From positions 1 through 64,000 of the forward strand of contig CAZRJC010000004.1 of the NCBI GenBank assembly GCA_964600385.1: a stretch of DNA of 64,000 bases. The letters are read 5' to 3'. Source of the DNA: DMER64 sp964600385. Lineage in GTDB: Bacteria > Bacteroidota > Bacteroidia > Bacteroidales > UBA932. Positions 53,901 through 61,013 of the stretch are shown piece after piece. The notes beneath the pieces were generated by a model that worked only from the letters and a program-made list of their open reading frames with translations, made no database searches and had not been told where the DNA came from. Each line of letters opens with the position of its first letter. Positions within the stretch are counted from its first letter, which is position 1. The translations under genes were made by a program, and so were the position numbers.

Positions 53901-54014
53901 AACTCCGGGAAGGGGTGAACCGTCACTTCCCGTGACCGTGCCGTTTACTTTCACGTTTTGAGCAAAAGCTGCACAGCTAAGTCCTAAAAACAAAATTGTT
54001 AGTAGCTTTTTCAT
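50922..54014 (-). CDS. susC: SusC/RagA TonB-linked outer membrane transporter
   Basis: A 1030-residue receptor. Signal MKKLLTILFLGLSCAAFAQ, carboxypeptidase-regulatory-like domain (about 24-100; GTVTGSDGSPLPGVYVVEAG), TonB box LDEVVVVGYGTQKKS, plug with RVRVRGVGTINNSEPLYIVD and a 22-strand barrel ending in FTNYTGFDPEIAS and a final Phe. It imports glycan oligomers in energy-dependent fashion. Together with SusD it is the core of the beta-glucan utilization locus. Confidence 0.95.
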   Translation of the reverse strand: MKKLLTILFLGLSCAAFAQNVKVNGTVTGSDGSPLPGVYVVEAGTINGVSSDIDGKYTITVPANSTLNFSYIGYKTQVIPVNGATVINVILEEDSASLDEVVVVGYGTQKKSVVTASIAKVSADDLKNVAPLRVDNALKGLTSGVTVTSSSGQPGSSSRVRVRGVGTINNSEPLYIVDGMPIGGGIDYLNPSDIQSIEVLKDAASGAVYGARAANGVILVTTKSGQKGAARVSYDFSYGVQNPWKEYDVLNATEYAILMNEGYLAQGKAPVYADPYALGEGTDWQKEIFNYNAPQMSHQLTISGASDKVNYYVSAGYLKQDGIVGGNFNRSNYERLTIRTNTTYNLMDESAKRNFLHKFTMGVNVAYSRTTSFGITTNSEFGGPLGSALGMAPTLKVYADDPETLMAEHPAAVKDPRNGKPFSIVEGSIYNEMVNPLASLSLPGSKGNSDKFVSNFWAELAIWDNLKFKSSFGTDLSFWGSDGWSPAYYLSTKNNRDYSDVWSSMNRSLVWQVENVLSYDKSFGKHSIQAIVGQSAQGNMGQSLSGGNRYLQEEDPYKANLGFATGTQEYQTASGYVYTPHRLSSLFARISYNYDERYMLQATIRRDGSSNFGANNLYAIFPSASVGWNFTNESFLKNRPDWFTSGKLRASWGKNGNESIGQFRYTTTMASGNNYPFGNPPVVATGAKPNGFANADIKWEESTQTNIGLDLAFIKSALTFSADWYKKRTTGMLMDIPVPAYSGDSAPTGNVGVMDNTGWEFDLRYRFQIGSVNFNLGGNATYLDNLLVELGNENGWANYDSHKIGTLTRAENGYPFPFFYGWKTDGIYQNWSEVEAGIQPKAQPGDVRFIDLNNDGVINDDDRTFIGKGMPDWSFGFNLGFEWKGLDFNAFFQGVYGVQVYNVTRRTDLYYINLPGYMMDRWTGEGTSNMLPRYSFESANENWRASDLWVEDGSYLRLKNVQLGYTLPKHLTRKIFISNLRVYLSGENVLTFTNYTGFDPEIASGGTSLGIDRGVYPQSKVYTVGINLTF

Positions 54015-54160
54015 GCTTTTTTGTTTTAGATTTACGATTAAAGTTGTGAGTTGGTTATAAATATTAACTAAAATGCTTTAAGATTTTAAAATTAGATATA
54101 ATACACCTACCCCGCCCCGGCATGTGGCGAATTGGTGGATGAAAGAGAATGTGTTAATGT

Positions 54161-54192
54161 TATATATATCTGCTATACAGACTATAACAAAA
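54161..54192 (-). promoter_or_regulatory. Candidate promoter of the SusC operon
   Basis: On the minus strand TTTTG at 54188-54192 is followed after 19 nt by TATATATA (54161-54168), so -33 spacing is right but the -7 octamer matches only partly. It would give a leader of about 140 nt. A GC-rich 20-bp stretch (54110-54128) lies inside that leader. Confidence 0.35.
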
Positions 54193-54217
54193 CACTAAGT
54201 GTAAAAAATAAGTGGAT

Positions 54218-55870
54218 TTAAAGGGTGGAAACACGTTCCTCAAAGTCCTCCCTGGAGCCTTTCGCGGAGTTCTTTATCTTGGCTCTGTAGTTATAAATGG
54301 TGTTGACTGAGTAACGCAAAAGAGAGGCTATTTTACTGGAATCTTTTATGCCCAGACGTATGAGGGCAAAGAGCCGCAACTCTGTATTCAGAAGTTCTCC
54401 CTTCTTCAGTTCTATCTGTTCGTCGGGGATGAGCAGGGAGTTGAAATCCTCGACGAAATTCGGGTAAAGTTGCAGAAATGTAGTGTCGAACATCTGGTAA
54501 AAGTTGGCGACTTCTTTTTCCATCCATTCGGAATTATTCAGTTCCTCGTTGAGTTCAGATACTTCGCCATAACGTATCTTTTTTCTTACAAGTGTCCTGA
54601 AGTCCCTCATCTTGTTCAGGTTGTCAGACAGAATACTCAGAAACAACCCGATATACTCCTCTTTGACCCGATTTGATTCTGCAATCTTTTTATTGAGTGT
54701 TTTTAATTGCAGGTTTACCTTTTCCAGCTCAGTATTCTGTGCTACTATTCTTTTATTGATAGTTCTCAGAGATTTCTGGGCACGGGTTGTCCGCCTGGTT
54801 TGTTTAACCAGATAAGCGGTGGCAATAACAAGGAAAACGGACAGGGCGCTAATGACTATCAATGAAACTTTTACCCATCTGGCCTGAGTATCTTGTTTTT
54901 GCTGATACGCCTTCTCTATCTGGGGCAGTACAGCGGCAATCTGCCACGGTCTGAGTTTGGCATTGTAGAAAAGGGCATCGGCCATGGAAATGTCTATATA
55001 CCTGAAAGCGCGTTCAATATTACCTCCAGTTTCAAAGAGCACAGTGGCAAGCCGGCACAGCGAGGCGTGGTCCTTTACAGCAGCCTGCATATCTGCAATG
55101 GCCGAGCGGGCAAGCCATTCCATCTGGTCTGTCTGCATGTTGCTGTTTTGGAAAACAATGGAACGCTGATATGAATACATGGCATATTTATGACTTGAGG
55201 GTGCTTGTCTGGACACTAATACCATTGATATACTGTCTGCCAGTTCCAACTGGCTATTAGACAAGGCATCCTCCATTTCATAATACATGTATTCATCCGA
55301 TCCGGGACTAAACAGGGACATGAGTTTCATCCGGTATTCAACCCATTTCTGCCGTGCGTCTTGTCGTATATTGGGCTCCTGGGAATATTCAGCCACCTCG
55401 CCCGATAAACGTTGAAGCGCAGAATAGTAGGCTATTTGCAGCGAAGGATCGAGTGTTACGGAATCAATTTCGGAATAGAGTATGTCGTTAGCTTCCAGAA
55501 AATTACCCGAAGTGGAAAAAATGAGACCGCGTCTAATCGCGGCCTCATCAATATACCGCTTGTTCTTCAACTGTTTTGCCAGAGATGCCGACTCCATGAT
55601 GTAGTGCATGGTGGAATCGAAGTTATAAGCCTTATATTCATCAATGAGTTGAACATAAAAGCTGTAGCGTTGTTCAGGAGCCAGGTTGCGATTAGCAATT
55701 ACACTTTTAAGTGCATTGATTCGCTGTATCCTGTTTTGTTCGTAAGTGGAGCGGAGTTCCAGGTGTTTGTCCAGTTCGTTCAGCAATTCATTAAGCCGGG
55801 AGGAGTTCTCAGAAAAAACCGTCCCGGAAGAAAGAAGCACAAACAGCAGGAATATGGAAATCCGCTTCAT
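54218..55870 (-). CDS. DUF6377-type membrane transcriptional regulator
   Basis: A 550-residue protein. It has an N-terminal signal (MKRISIFLLFVLLSSGTVFS), a periplasmic TPR-like helical region (about 25-320), a TM helix near 327-347 (VSLIVISALSVFLVIATAYL), coiled coil (about 350-400) and a C-terminal LuxR-type helix-turn-helix (about 500-540; IKDSSKIASLLRYSVNTIYN). This layout is the DUF6377 family, which often neighbours Sus-type loci as an outward-sensing regulator. It lies 203 bp upstream of susC on the same strand and probably controls it. Confidence 0.88.
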   Translation of the reverse strand: MKRISIFLLFVLLSSGTVFSENSSRLNELLNELDKHLELRSTYEQNRIQRINALKSVIANRNLAPEQRYSFYVQLIDEYKAYNFDSTMHYIMESASLAKQLKNKRYIDEAAIRRGLIFSTSGNFLEANDILYSEIDSVTLDPSLQIAYYSALQRLSGEVAEYSQEPNIRQDARQKWVEYRMKLMSLFSPGSDEYMYYEMEDALSNSQLELADSISMVLVSRQAPSSHKYAMYSYQRSIVFQNSNMQTDQMEWLARSAIADMQAAVKDHASLCRLATVLFETGGNIERAFRYIDISMADALFYNAKLRPWQIAAVLPQIEKAYQQKQDTQARWVKVSLIVISALSVFLVIATAYLVKQTRRTTRAQKSLRTINKRIVAQNTELEKVNLQLKTLNKKIAESNRVKEEYIGLFLSILSDNLNKMRDFRTLVRKKIRYGEVSELNEELNNSEWMEKEVANFYQMFDTTFLQLYPNFVEDFNSLLIPDEQIELKKGELLNTELRLFALIRLGIKDSSKIASLLRYSVNTIYNYRAKIKNSAKGSREDFEERVSTL

Positions 55871-55883
55871 CTTAGGTTTGTTA

Positions 55884-57263
55884 TCAGAACATGTAGCCTA
55901 GCATAATATACAGACCGGTGTTACCGTCCTGTTTGTTGAACGCTTTGGCAAAATCAACCGAAAGAATGAAGTTCTCATTCATGGCTATTTTCAGCCCTGC
56001 TCCGGCACTCATATGCAATCCGTCTTTTTCTCCGAAAATATCTTCGTAACGCAATCCGCTAATAAAGGTCAGTGCCCTAAGTTCGGTTTCTGAACGCTCA
56101 AGTTCCACGGGATCTGTGATATATCCCAAGTCAAACATGGGGTTGATCCCAATATAAAATGACTGGCGGGCTATGTTAAAGGAGAAAAGCTTCAATCTCA
56201 GTTCAACGTTTGCATAGGCATACCCGTCACCGGTAACCCGGTTACGGACAATACCGCGAAGGCTGTTGGCTCCTCCCAGCATCTCATAATTGGCCCGTTT
56301 TGTAAACAGGGTAGCCATATAGTTTTTCATATAGAAAGGAGTCTCTCCCCAAAGAGCGCCCTGGTATCCCAGCCGGTAGGCAAATATGATCTTGTCTCCC
56401 ATGAGGGGAACATAATGACGGAACGAAGCATTCAGGGTTATATGGTTGTATTCTTTTTGTTCCCCGAATGCGGCATAGTAAGTGGCAAAAAGATCGGCCC
56501 AGATACCACGGCTCGGATTGTTGGGCCTGTTACGTGTGTCGTAGGTGAGTCCGGCACGGACAAATGGGTGAGAACCGCCGTCCTTTTCATTGTCTTTGAT
56601 CAGCCCCCACAGGTGATAATAATTGTAAAGAGTGGGTTGTTCCAAAAGGGAAGGCAGTTTTTTCTCTTCGGGTTTGTTGCGGTTGAGGTTGTCAATATTT
56701 ACGGGATCGGCTACATAATTGAAAAAACCTGCGCCGGCATTCCAGTAGAGATTTCCGACAATCGTTCCCTGAAAATCCGCCGTGGCCCGGAAAAAGTCTT
56801 TTTTCATCTTATAAAAAGCCCTCGACTTATAATCCTCTGCCCCCGTTTTTCCCCATCCTGCATTGTACACAGATTTATAACCGTTAAATCCCGAGAAGTC
56901 GCTCATGGCTTCCGGAACGTAACTCAGATCGAATGTCACACGGACATTTGGGATCAGGTATTTGGAATCGTAAAAGAACCGGAAAAGTCCGGACCTTTTT
57001 GTGGTGTAGTTAGCCTCGACATACATCAGGTGACGGTACTGAGGAAAGGTAGAGCCGTCTCCGTAGTGATACACTTCGGCCAGGGCTCCGTACTGGAACC
57101 CGAGGTCTGTATTATATCCGATACTGGGCAGGGCTCCGAAAGTCCATCCGCGCTTGATACCATCGCCGGACTTAGGTTTCCCGACAGAAAGAGTATCGGC
57201 TTCAGAGGCATACGAAAGACAAAATGTCATTATAAGGAAAAGCGTGAGGGTAATCTTTTTCAT
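55884..57263 (-). CDS. Omp85-like outer membrane barrel, no POTRA
   Basis: A 459-residue exported protein (MKKITLTLFLIMTFCLSYA) of beta-strand character. LRGIVRNRVTGDGYAYANVELR near residue 350 resembles the Omp85/BamA loop-6 motif (V/LRG), and the final strand ends YIMLGYMF with aromatic C-terminus, as barrels do. No POTRA domains precede the barrel, so it is a BamA/TamA-like or surface-antigen D15-like barrel of unknown role. It is transcribed 13 bp ahead of the PUL regulator. Confidence 0.82.
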   Translation of the reverse strand: MKKITLTLFLIMTFCLSYASEADTLSVGKPKSGDGIKRGWTFGALPSIGYNTDLGFQYGALAEVYHYGDGSTFPQYRHLMYVEANYTTKRSGLFRFFYDSKYLIPNVRVTFDLSYVPEAMSDFSGFNGYKSVYNAGWGKTGAEDYKSRAFYKMKKDFFRATADFQGTIVGNLYWNAGAGFFNYVADPVNIDNLNRNKPEEKKLPSLLEQPTLYNYYHLWGLIKDNEKDGGSHPFVRAGLTYDTRNRPNNPSRGIWADLFATYYAAFGEQKEYNHITLNASFRHYVPLMGDKIIFAYRLGYQGALWGETPFYMKNYMATLFTKRANYEMLGGANSLRGIVRNRVTGDGYAYANVELRLKLFSFNIARQSFYIGINPMFDLGYITDPVELERSETELRALTFISGLRYEDIFGEKDGLHMSAGAGLKIAMNENFILSVDFAKAFNKQDGNTGLYIMLGYMF

Positions 57264-57280
57264 ATTTCAGGTTTTGATAA

Positions 57281-58471
57281 TTATCCTATCCATTTGAATA
57301 CTTCGGCCATAAGGGTCCCCAGGTAGGTCCCGCAGGCGTATCCAATAAGTCCTATGATGATGCCGTTTACCAGAACACGCCGGTTATTCATGGCGGCAGC
57401 TACCGGCGGTACAAACGGAGGTGAAAACAACAGAGCAATATGTGAAACGGTAAACAGGTCTCCTTCCACCCGGAACAATTTTGCCAGCAGCAGGTGCAGA
57501 AAAATTGAAAAGACAAGAATGAAACCCACCATGGCCAGAAGGTTCAGACTTTCGCGACTGAACAAACTGTGTAGATCAAAGAGTGAAGCAATGACCACAC
57601 TGAAAACCAGGATGAAGTACATGCCGAGCTCAAATGTTTTGGGTATAGTCCGGATTTTTTTCCAGAAAGAAGCGGCAATGGCCAGGGTGGTAATAGTCAG
57701 GATGATGATAAGTTCGTTAAGTCCGGCTCCCAATACCATGGAAAGCCCGGCTCCTATACCCAGACACGATATGGAAAGCAATAAAGCCAGTATTAGGTTG
57801 GGCCACGTTTTTTTGTTGAGCATACCCGAATAATCTTCAAAACTTTCTTTTGACACATTCTCTTCCACGTCGGGATCCTGCCCAGAGGCTATCTTACGGG
57901 CTTTTCCGTAAGGCAGTACCCAGCGGAAGAACCGGTAACCGCCTGACAGAATGAATAAAAGCAATATAAATGATAACGCGGTGTCGAATGTTTGCACCAA
58001 CACGTAGGTATCTGTGCTTACACCCAGAATCTGTCTGAGTGAAGCAAAATTCAGCGCTCCGCCAGTATACATTCCAACCAGCATCCCGGAGGTTTTCCAT
58101 AATTCCGGGATCTGAGCGTTCCGAAAAATAAAGTAAGCAATTGTGATGGTAGTTATGATGGATATTAATCCGGCTATGAGTGTGGCAAAAGTTTTTTTCA
58201 GGGTTTTAAACCACAGAGTGAAATGAGAGGAAAAAAGCATCAGCGGAATAGCTAAGGGGACTGTCAGGTTCATAAACCAGTTCTGCATTCCGCTGAGTGC
58301 CTGGGCTTCTTCTGCCGGAGCCCGCATAATGCCGGAGAGTGACATGATAATGCCTACGGCGTAAGCCAGCATAACCGTTCCGATCTTGGAGAAGAAGCGG
58401 TATTTTTGATACAGATATATAATGACTACGGGGGCGACAATGTAAATGAAAGCAATCAGGTATATTCTCAT
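57281..58471 (-). CDS. DUF819 family membrane transporter
   Basis: A 396-residue protein with about eleven hydrophobic segments; family features are SGIMRAPAEEAQALSGMQNW, GMLVGMYTGGALNFASLRQI and SHIALLFSPPFVPPVAAAMN. DUF819 (YjcL-like) proteins are thought to be transporters. It follows the tryptophanase-like gene by 27 bp on the same strand, so it may carry its substrate or product. ATG at 58471 lies 5 nt behind a TATCTTTG box. Confidence 0.85.
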   Translation of the reverse strand: MRIYLIAFIYIVAPVVIIYLYQKYRFFSKIGTVMLAYAVGIIMSLSGIMRAPAEEAQALSGMQNWFMNLTVPLAIPLMLFSSHFTLWFKTLKKTFATLIAGLISIITTITIAYFIFRNAQIPELWKTSGMLVGMYTGGALNFASLRQILGVSTDTYVLVQTFDTALSFILLLFILSGGYRFFRWVLPYGKARKIASGQDPDVEENVSKESFEDYSGMLNKKTWPNLILALLLSISCLGIGAGLSMVLGAGLNELIIILTITTLAIAASFWKKIRTIPKTFELGMYFILVFSVVIASLFDLHSLFSRESLNLLAMVGFILVFSIFLHLLLAKLFRVEGDLFTVSHIALLFSPPFVPPVAAAMNNRRVLVNGIIIGLIGYACGTYLGTLMAEVFKWIG

Positions 58472-58476
58472 GCATA

Positions 58477-58484
58477 CAAAGATA
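58477..58484 (-). promoter_or_regulatory. -7 box TATCTTTG, 5 nt before DUF819 gene
   Basis: Exact TAnnTTTG on the minus strand, separated from ATG 58471 by TATGC. It lies within the 27-bp gap after the lyase gene, so the transporter may have its own promoter as well as read-through. Confidence 0.4.
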
Positions 58485-58498
58485 TGCAAAAAAATAAC

Positions 58499-59947
58499 CT
58501 ATAAACTGTCTCCAAAGTCTTTCCGGAATTTATCTACAAGGCGTGCCGGCCAGTCTTCAACCGGTTCCAGTGAACCCATGAAGAAACGGAGTACTGCCGG
58601 TTCGTAAGTAAAGCGAAGACCGCCAATAAGCCGGCGGTTATCGTACAGCCATTCCAGCCGGTCAATGACGTATTTTACCTGAGAGAGAGTAAATACACGT
58701 CTTGGCATGGCCAAACGGAGCAATTCCACATCGGCGTAGACTTCATTGCCTTTCTCATCCCGGGCACTTGATACAGAACCCCGCTCCATACCCCGGACAC
58801 CGGAACAGAGGAAAAAGGCTGCGGCCAGAGCTCCGGCGGGATATTGTGACTGCGGAATATGGTCACAGAATTTCATGGCATCTACGTGGGCCCCCAAAAC
58901 ACCCGGAGGGGTGACCATGGGAATACCCTTAGCTACGCAATTGTCAACGGTATATTTTATGAATTCGGGACTTTGACTGATCATGGTTTCGTCCAGCGTT
59001 TCATACATACCTACAGCCATCGCTTCAATTTCCCGTACCGAAATACCTCCGTAAGTAAGAAAGCCCTCGTAAAGAGGAATCAATACTTCCATTTTCTGAT
59101 ACAGCGCCTGACGGTTGGTGCAGATACCGCCTCCCCGTGACGAAGACAGTTTCCTTGCAGAAAAATAAACGATGTCTGCCAGAGAGGTCATCATTTTAAT
59201 AATTTCATCCATGGGGTTCTCTTTCCATTCTTCTTCACGTTGTTTCACCAGGTACGCGTTCTCCCCAAGAAGACTGGCATCGAGAACTACCATAATACCG
59301 TACTTGTCTGCAACGCGGCGTACATCCATCATGTTGCGTATGGAGAACGGCTGTCCCCCAATAAGATTTGTCGAGGCTTCCATACGTATGAAGGGTATCT
59401 TGTCCACACCGTTTTCCTGAATGCATTTTTCCAGTTTATCTATGTCGATATTGCCTTTAAACGGATTGGTCGATTGCAGGATAAGAGCGTCGTCATACAA
59501 CAGTTCGGCTATTTTCCCGCCTGTAGCGGAAATATGAGCCAGAGCCGTTGTGAAATGATAGTTCATGGGAATGACATCTCCCGGTTTAATAAACGTTTGG
59601 CATATGACGTTTTCAGCTCCACGACCCTGATGTACGGGGAGCAGGTATTTCTTGCCTAAAACGTCCTGTACCGCTTTAAGTAATTTTGCAAAGCTTTGCG
59701 ATCCGGCATAGGCGTCATCGGCTTGCATCATGGCAGATAACTGGTTGTCGCTCATTGCATTGGTCCCGCTATCCGTGAGCATGTCAAGAAAGACATCTTT
59801 TGTTGAAAGTTTAAATGTGTTAAAACCGGCTTCTTTTATTGCAGCCAATCGTCTTTCCAGTGAAACAAGGTTCAATTTTTGTACTATGCGTACTTTATGT
59901 AATTCCAGAGGGAATGGTTCAGATTTATAGAGTGCTATTTGGTTCAT
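58499..59947 (-). CDS. Tryptophanase/tyrosine phenol-lyase-like PLP enzyme, divergent
   Basis: A 482-residue fold-type I PLP enzyme of the tryptophanase/tyrosine phenol-lyase family. Clear shared blocks are LTDSGTNAMS, VHQGRGAENVI, NPFKGNIDIDKLEK and GFLTYGGISVREIEAMAVG. The PLP Lys is Lys266 in YFSARKLSSS and the pyridine-N Asp is Asp223. The Arg that follows in true enzymes (DSAR in tryptophanase, DATR in tyrosine phenol-lyase) is Leu226 here (DASLL). The TSNSAGGQP loop is EASTNLIGGQP and SAKKD is SARKL. It is a homologue with a changed active site, so indole or phenol production should not be assumed. Start at 59947. Confidence 0.75.
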   Translation of the reverse strand: MNQIALYKSEPFPLELHKVRIVQKLNLVSLERRLAAIKEAGFNTFKLSTKDVFLDMLTDSGTNAMSDNQLSAMMQADDAYAGSQSFAKLLKAVQDVLGKKYLLPVHQGRGAENVICQTFIKPGDVIPMNYHFTTALAHISATGGKIAELLYDDALILQSTNPFKGNIDIDKLEKCIQENGVDKIPFIRMEASTNLIGGQPFSIRNMMDVRRVADKYGIMVVLDASLLGENAYLVKQREEEWKENPMDEIIKMMTSLADIVYFSARKLSSSRGGGICTNRQALYQKMEVLIPLYEGFLTYGGISVREIEAMAVGMYETLDETMISQSPEFIKYTVDNCVAKGIPMVTPPGVLGAHVDAMKFCDHIPQSQYPAGALAAAFFLCSGVRGMERGSVSSARDEKGNEVYADVELLRLAMPRRVFTLSQVKYVIDRLEWLYDNRRLIGGLRFTYEPAVLRFFMGSLEPVEDWPARLVDKFRKDFGDSL

Positions 59948-60326
59948 AATGGAATAAAAATCGTGTGATGAATAATAGTTGAATAATTATGCACTTCAGA
60001 TGTAACCATAGTGCTGCCGGGTACGTCTTAATGCATATGTTTGATCCGAAAGCTCCTGAGCGAAAATAAGCACCTACATATTCCCGTCAGGAGCGGCAAT
60101 ACGAATAATAGTAACCGGTAGCATAGCCAATATAGGCGATAAGATAAGAAAGTCCGCTATGCATTGCTTGTTAATGATTTTATTCAAAGTTAAAAACTTT
60201 TCCAATACGGCAACGAAAAAATAAATATTAAAATTTCTAGTACTATGTGGTACAAGGTATCAAAAAAACTATATATATTTGCGGCGCAGAATTCCTAAAA
60301 AGAATCAGTACTAAATTTACATTAAG
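59948..60326. other. Intergenic region with two stem-loops between lyase and ABC exporter
   Basis: No gene of normal size. Two inverted repeats lie in it: GCTCCTGA (60052-60059) with TCAGGAGC (60087-60094), and GCATAGC (60121-60127) with GCTATGC (60156-60162). A 21-codon minus-strand frame (60009-59944) ends in a TGA overlapping the lyase ATG. The right end holds the exporter promoter. Confidence 0.5.
60274..60281 (+). promoter_or_regulatory. -7 box TATATTTG of the ABC exporter operon
   Basis: Exact TAnnTTTG, 45 nt before ATG 60327. Twenty bases upstream lies a short inverted repeat GTAC-TATGTG-GTAC (60240-60253), a possible operator. No -33 TTG at normal spacing. Confidence 0.45.
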
Positions 60327-61013
60327 ATGATAAAACTGCAAGGTATTAACAAAACCTATAATAACGGAGCTCCTTTACATGTGCTGAAAGGACTGAATCT
60401 GGAAATACATGACGGAGAATTTGCAGCCATCATGGGGTCCTCGGGTTCCGGAAAATCTACACTGCTTAATATTATGGGGATCCTGGACGATTACGATTCA
60501 GGAGATTATTTTTTGAATGATGTATTAATCAAGGATCTTTCAGAGAGAGACTCTGCGGTATACCGGAATAAACTTATAGGGTTTGTCTTTCAGTCATTTA
60601 ACCTGGTCTCATTCAAAAATGCACTGGAAAATGTCGCATTGCCGCTTTATTACCAGGGGATGAAAAGAAGCAAGCGGAATAAAGTGGCCATGGAATATCT
60701 GGACAGGGTGGGCCTGGCCGACTGGGCAGATCATTTACCCAGTGAATTGTCAGGAGGCCAGAAACAAAGAGTGGCTATTGCACGTTCGCTTGTTGCCAAT
60801 CCCAGGATCATCCTGGCCGATGAGCCCACGGGAGCACTCGATTCCCAGACATCCATAGAAGTCATGCAGTTGCTTCAGGAGGTTAACCGTGACGGAATGA
60901 CTATTGTCATGGTTACCCACGATCCCGAAATGGCTGCCATGAGTCAAAAGATAATTAAGATCAGGGACGGGGTTATCGGTTCTATTGACCACAATCACAA
61001 CGGAAAGGCATGA
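60327..61013 (+). CDS. ABC exporter ATP-binding protein (MacB/LolD-like)
   Basis: A 228-residue ATPase with Walker A MGSSGSGKSTLLNIMG, Q-loop FQSFNLV, signature LSGGQKQRVAIARSL and Walker B IILADEPTGALD. It belongs to the MacB/LolD/FtsE group that works with FtsX-type permeases. First of a four-gene operon; its stop overlaps the first permease start by 4 bp. Confidence 0.94.
   Translation: MIKLQGINKTYNNGAPLHVLKGLNLEIHDGEFAAIMGSSGSGKSTLLNIMGILDDYDSGDYFLNDVLIKDLSERDSAVYRNKLIGFVFQSFNLVSFKNALENVALPLYYQGMKRSKRNKVAMEYLDRVGLADWADHLPSELSGGQKQRVAIARSLVANPRIILADEPTGALDSQTSIEVMQLLQEVNRDGMTIVMVTHDPEMAAMSQKIIKIRDGVIGSIDHNHNGKA

Noticed and set aside
56415..57326. 303-codon plus-strand frame antisense to the Omp85-like gene
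   Set aside because: No recognisable domain; the minus-strand barrel protein has a signal peptide and family motifs.
58499..59947. Calling the PLP enzyme simply tryptophanase (tnaA)
   Set aside because: The Arg following the PLP Asp is replaced by Leu and two active-site loops differ, so the reaction cannot be assumed.
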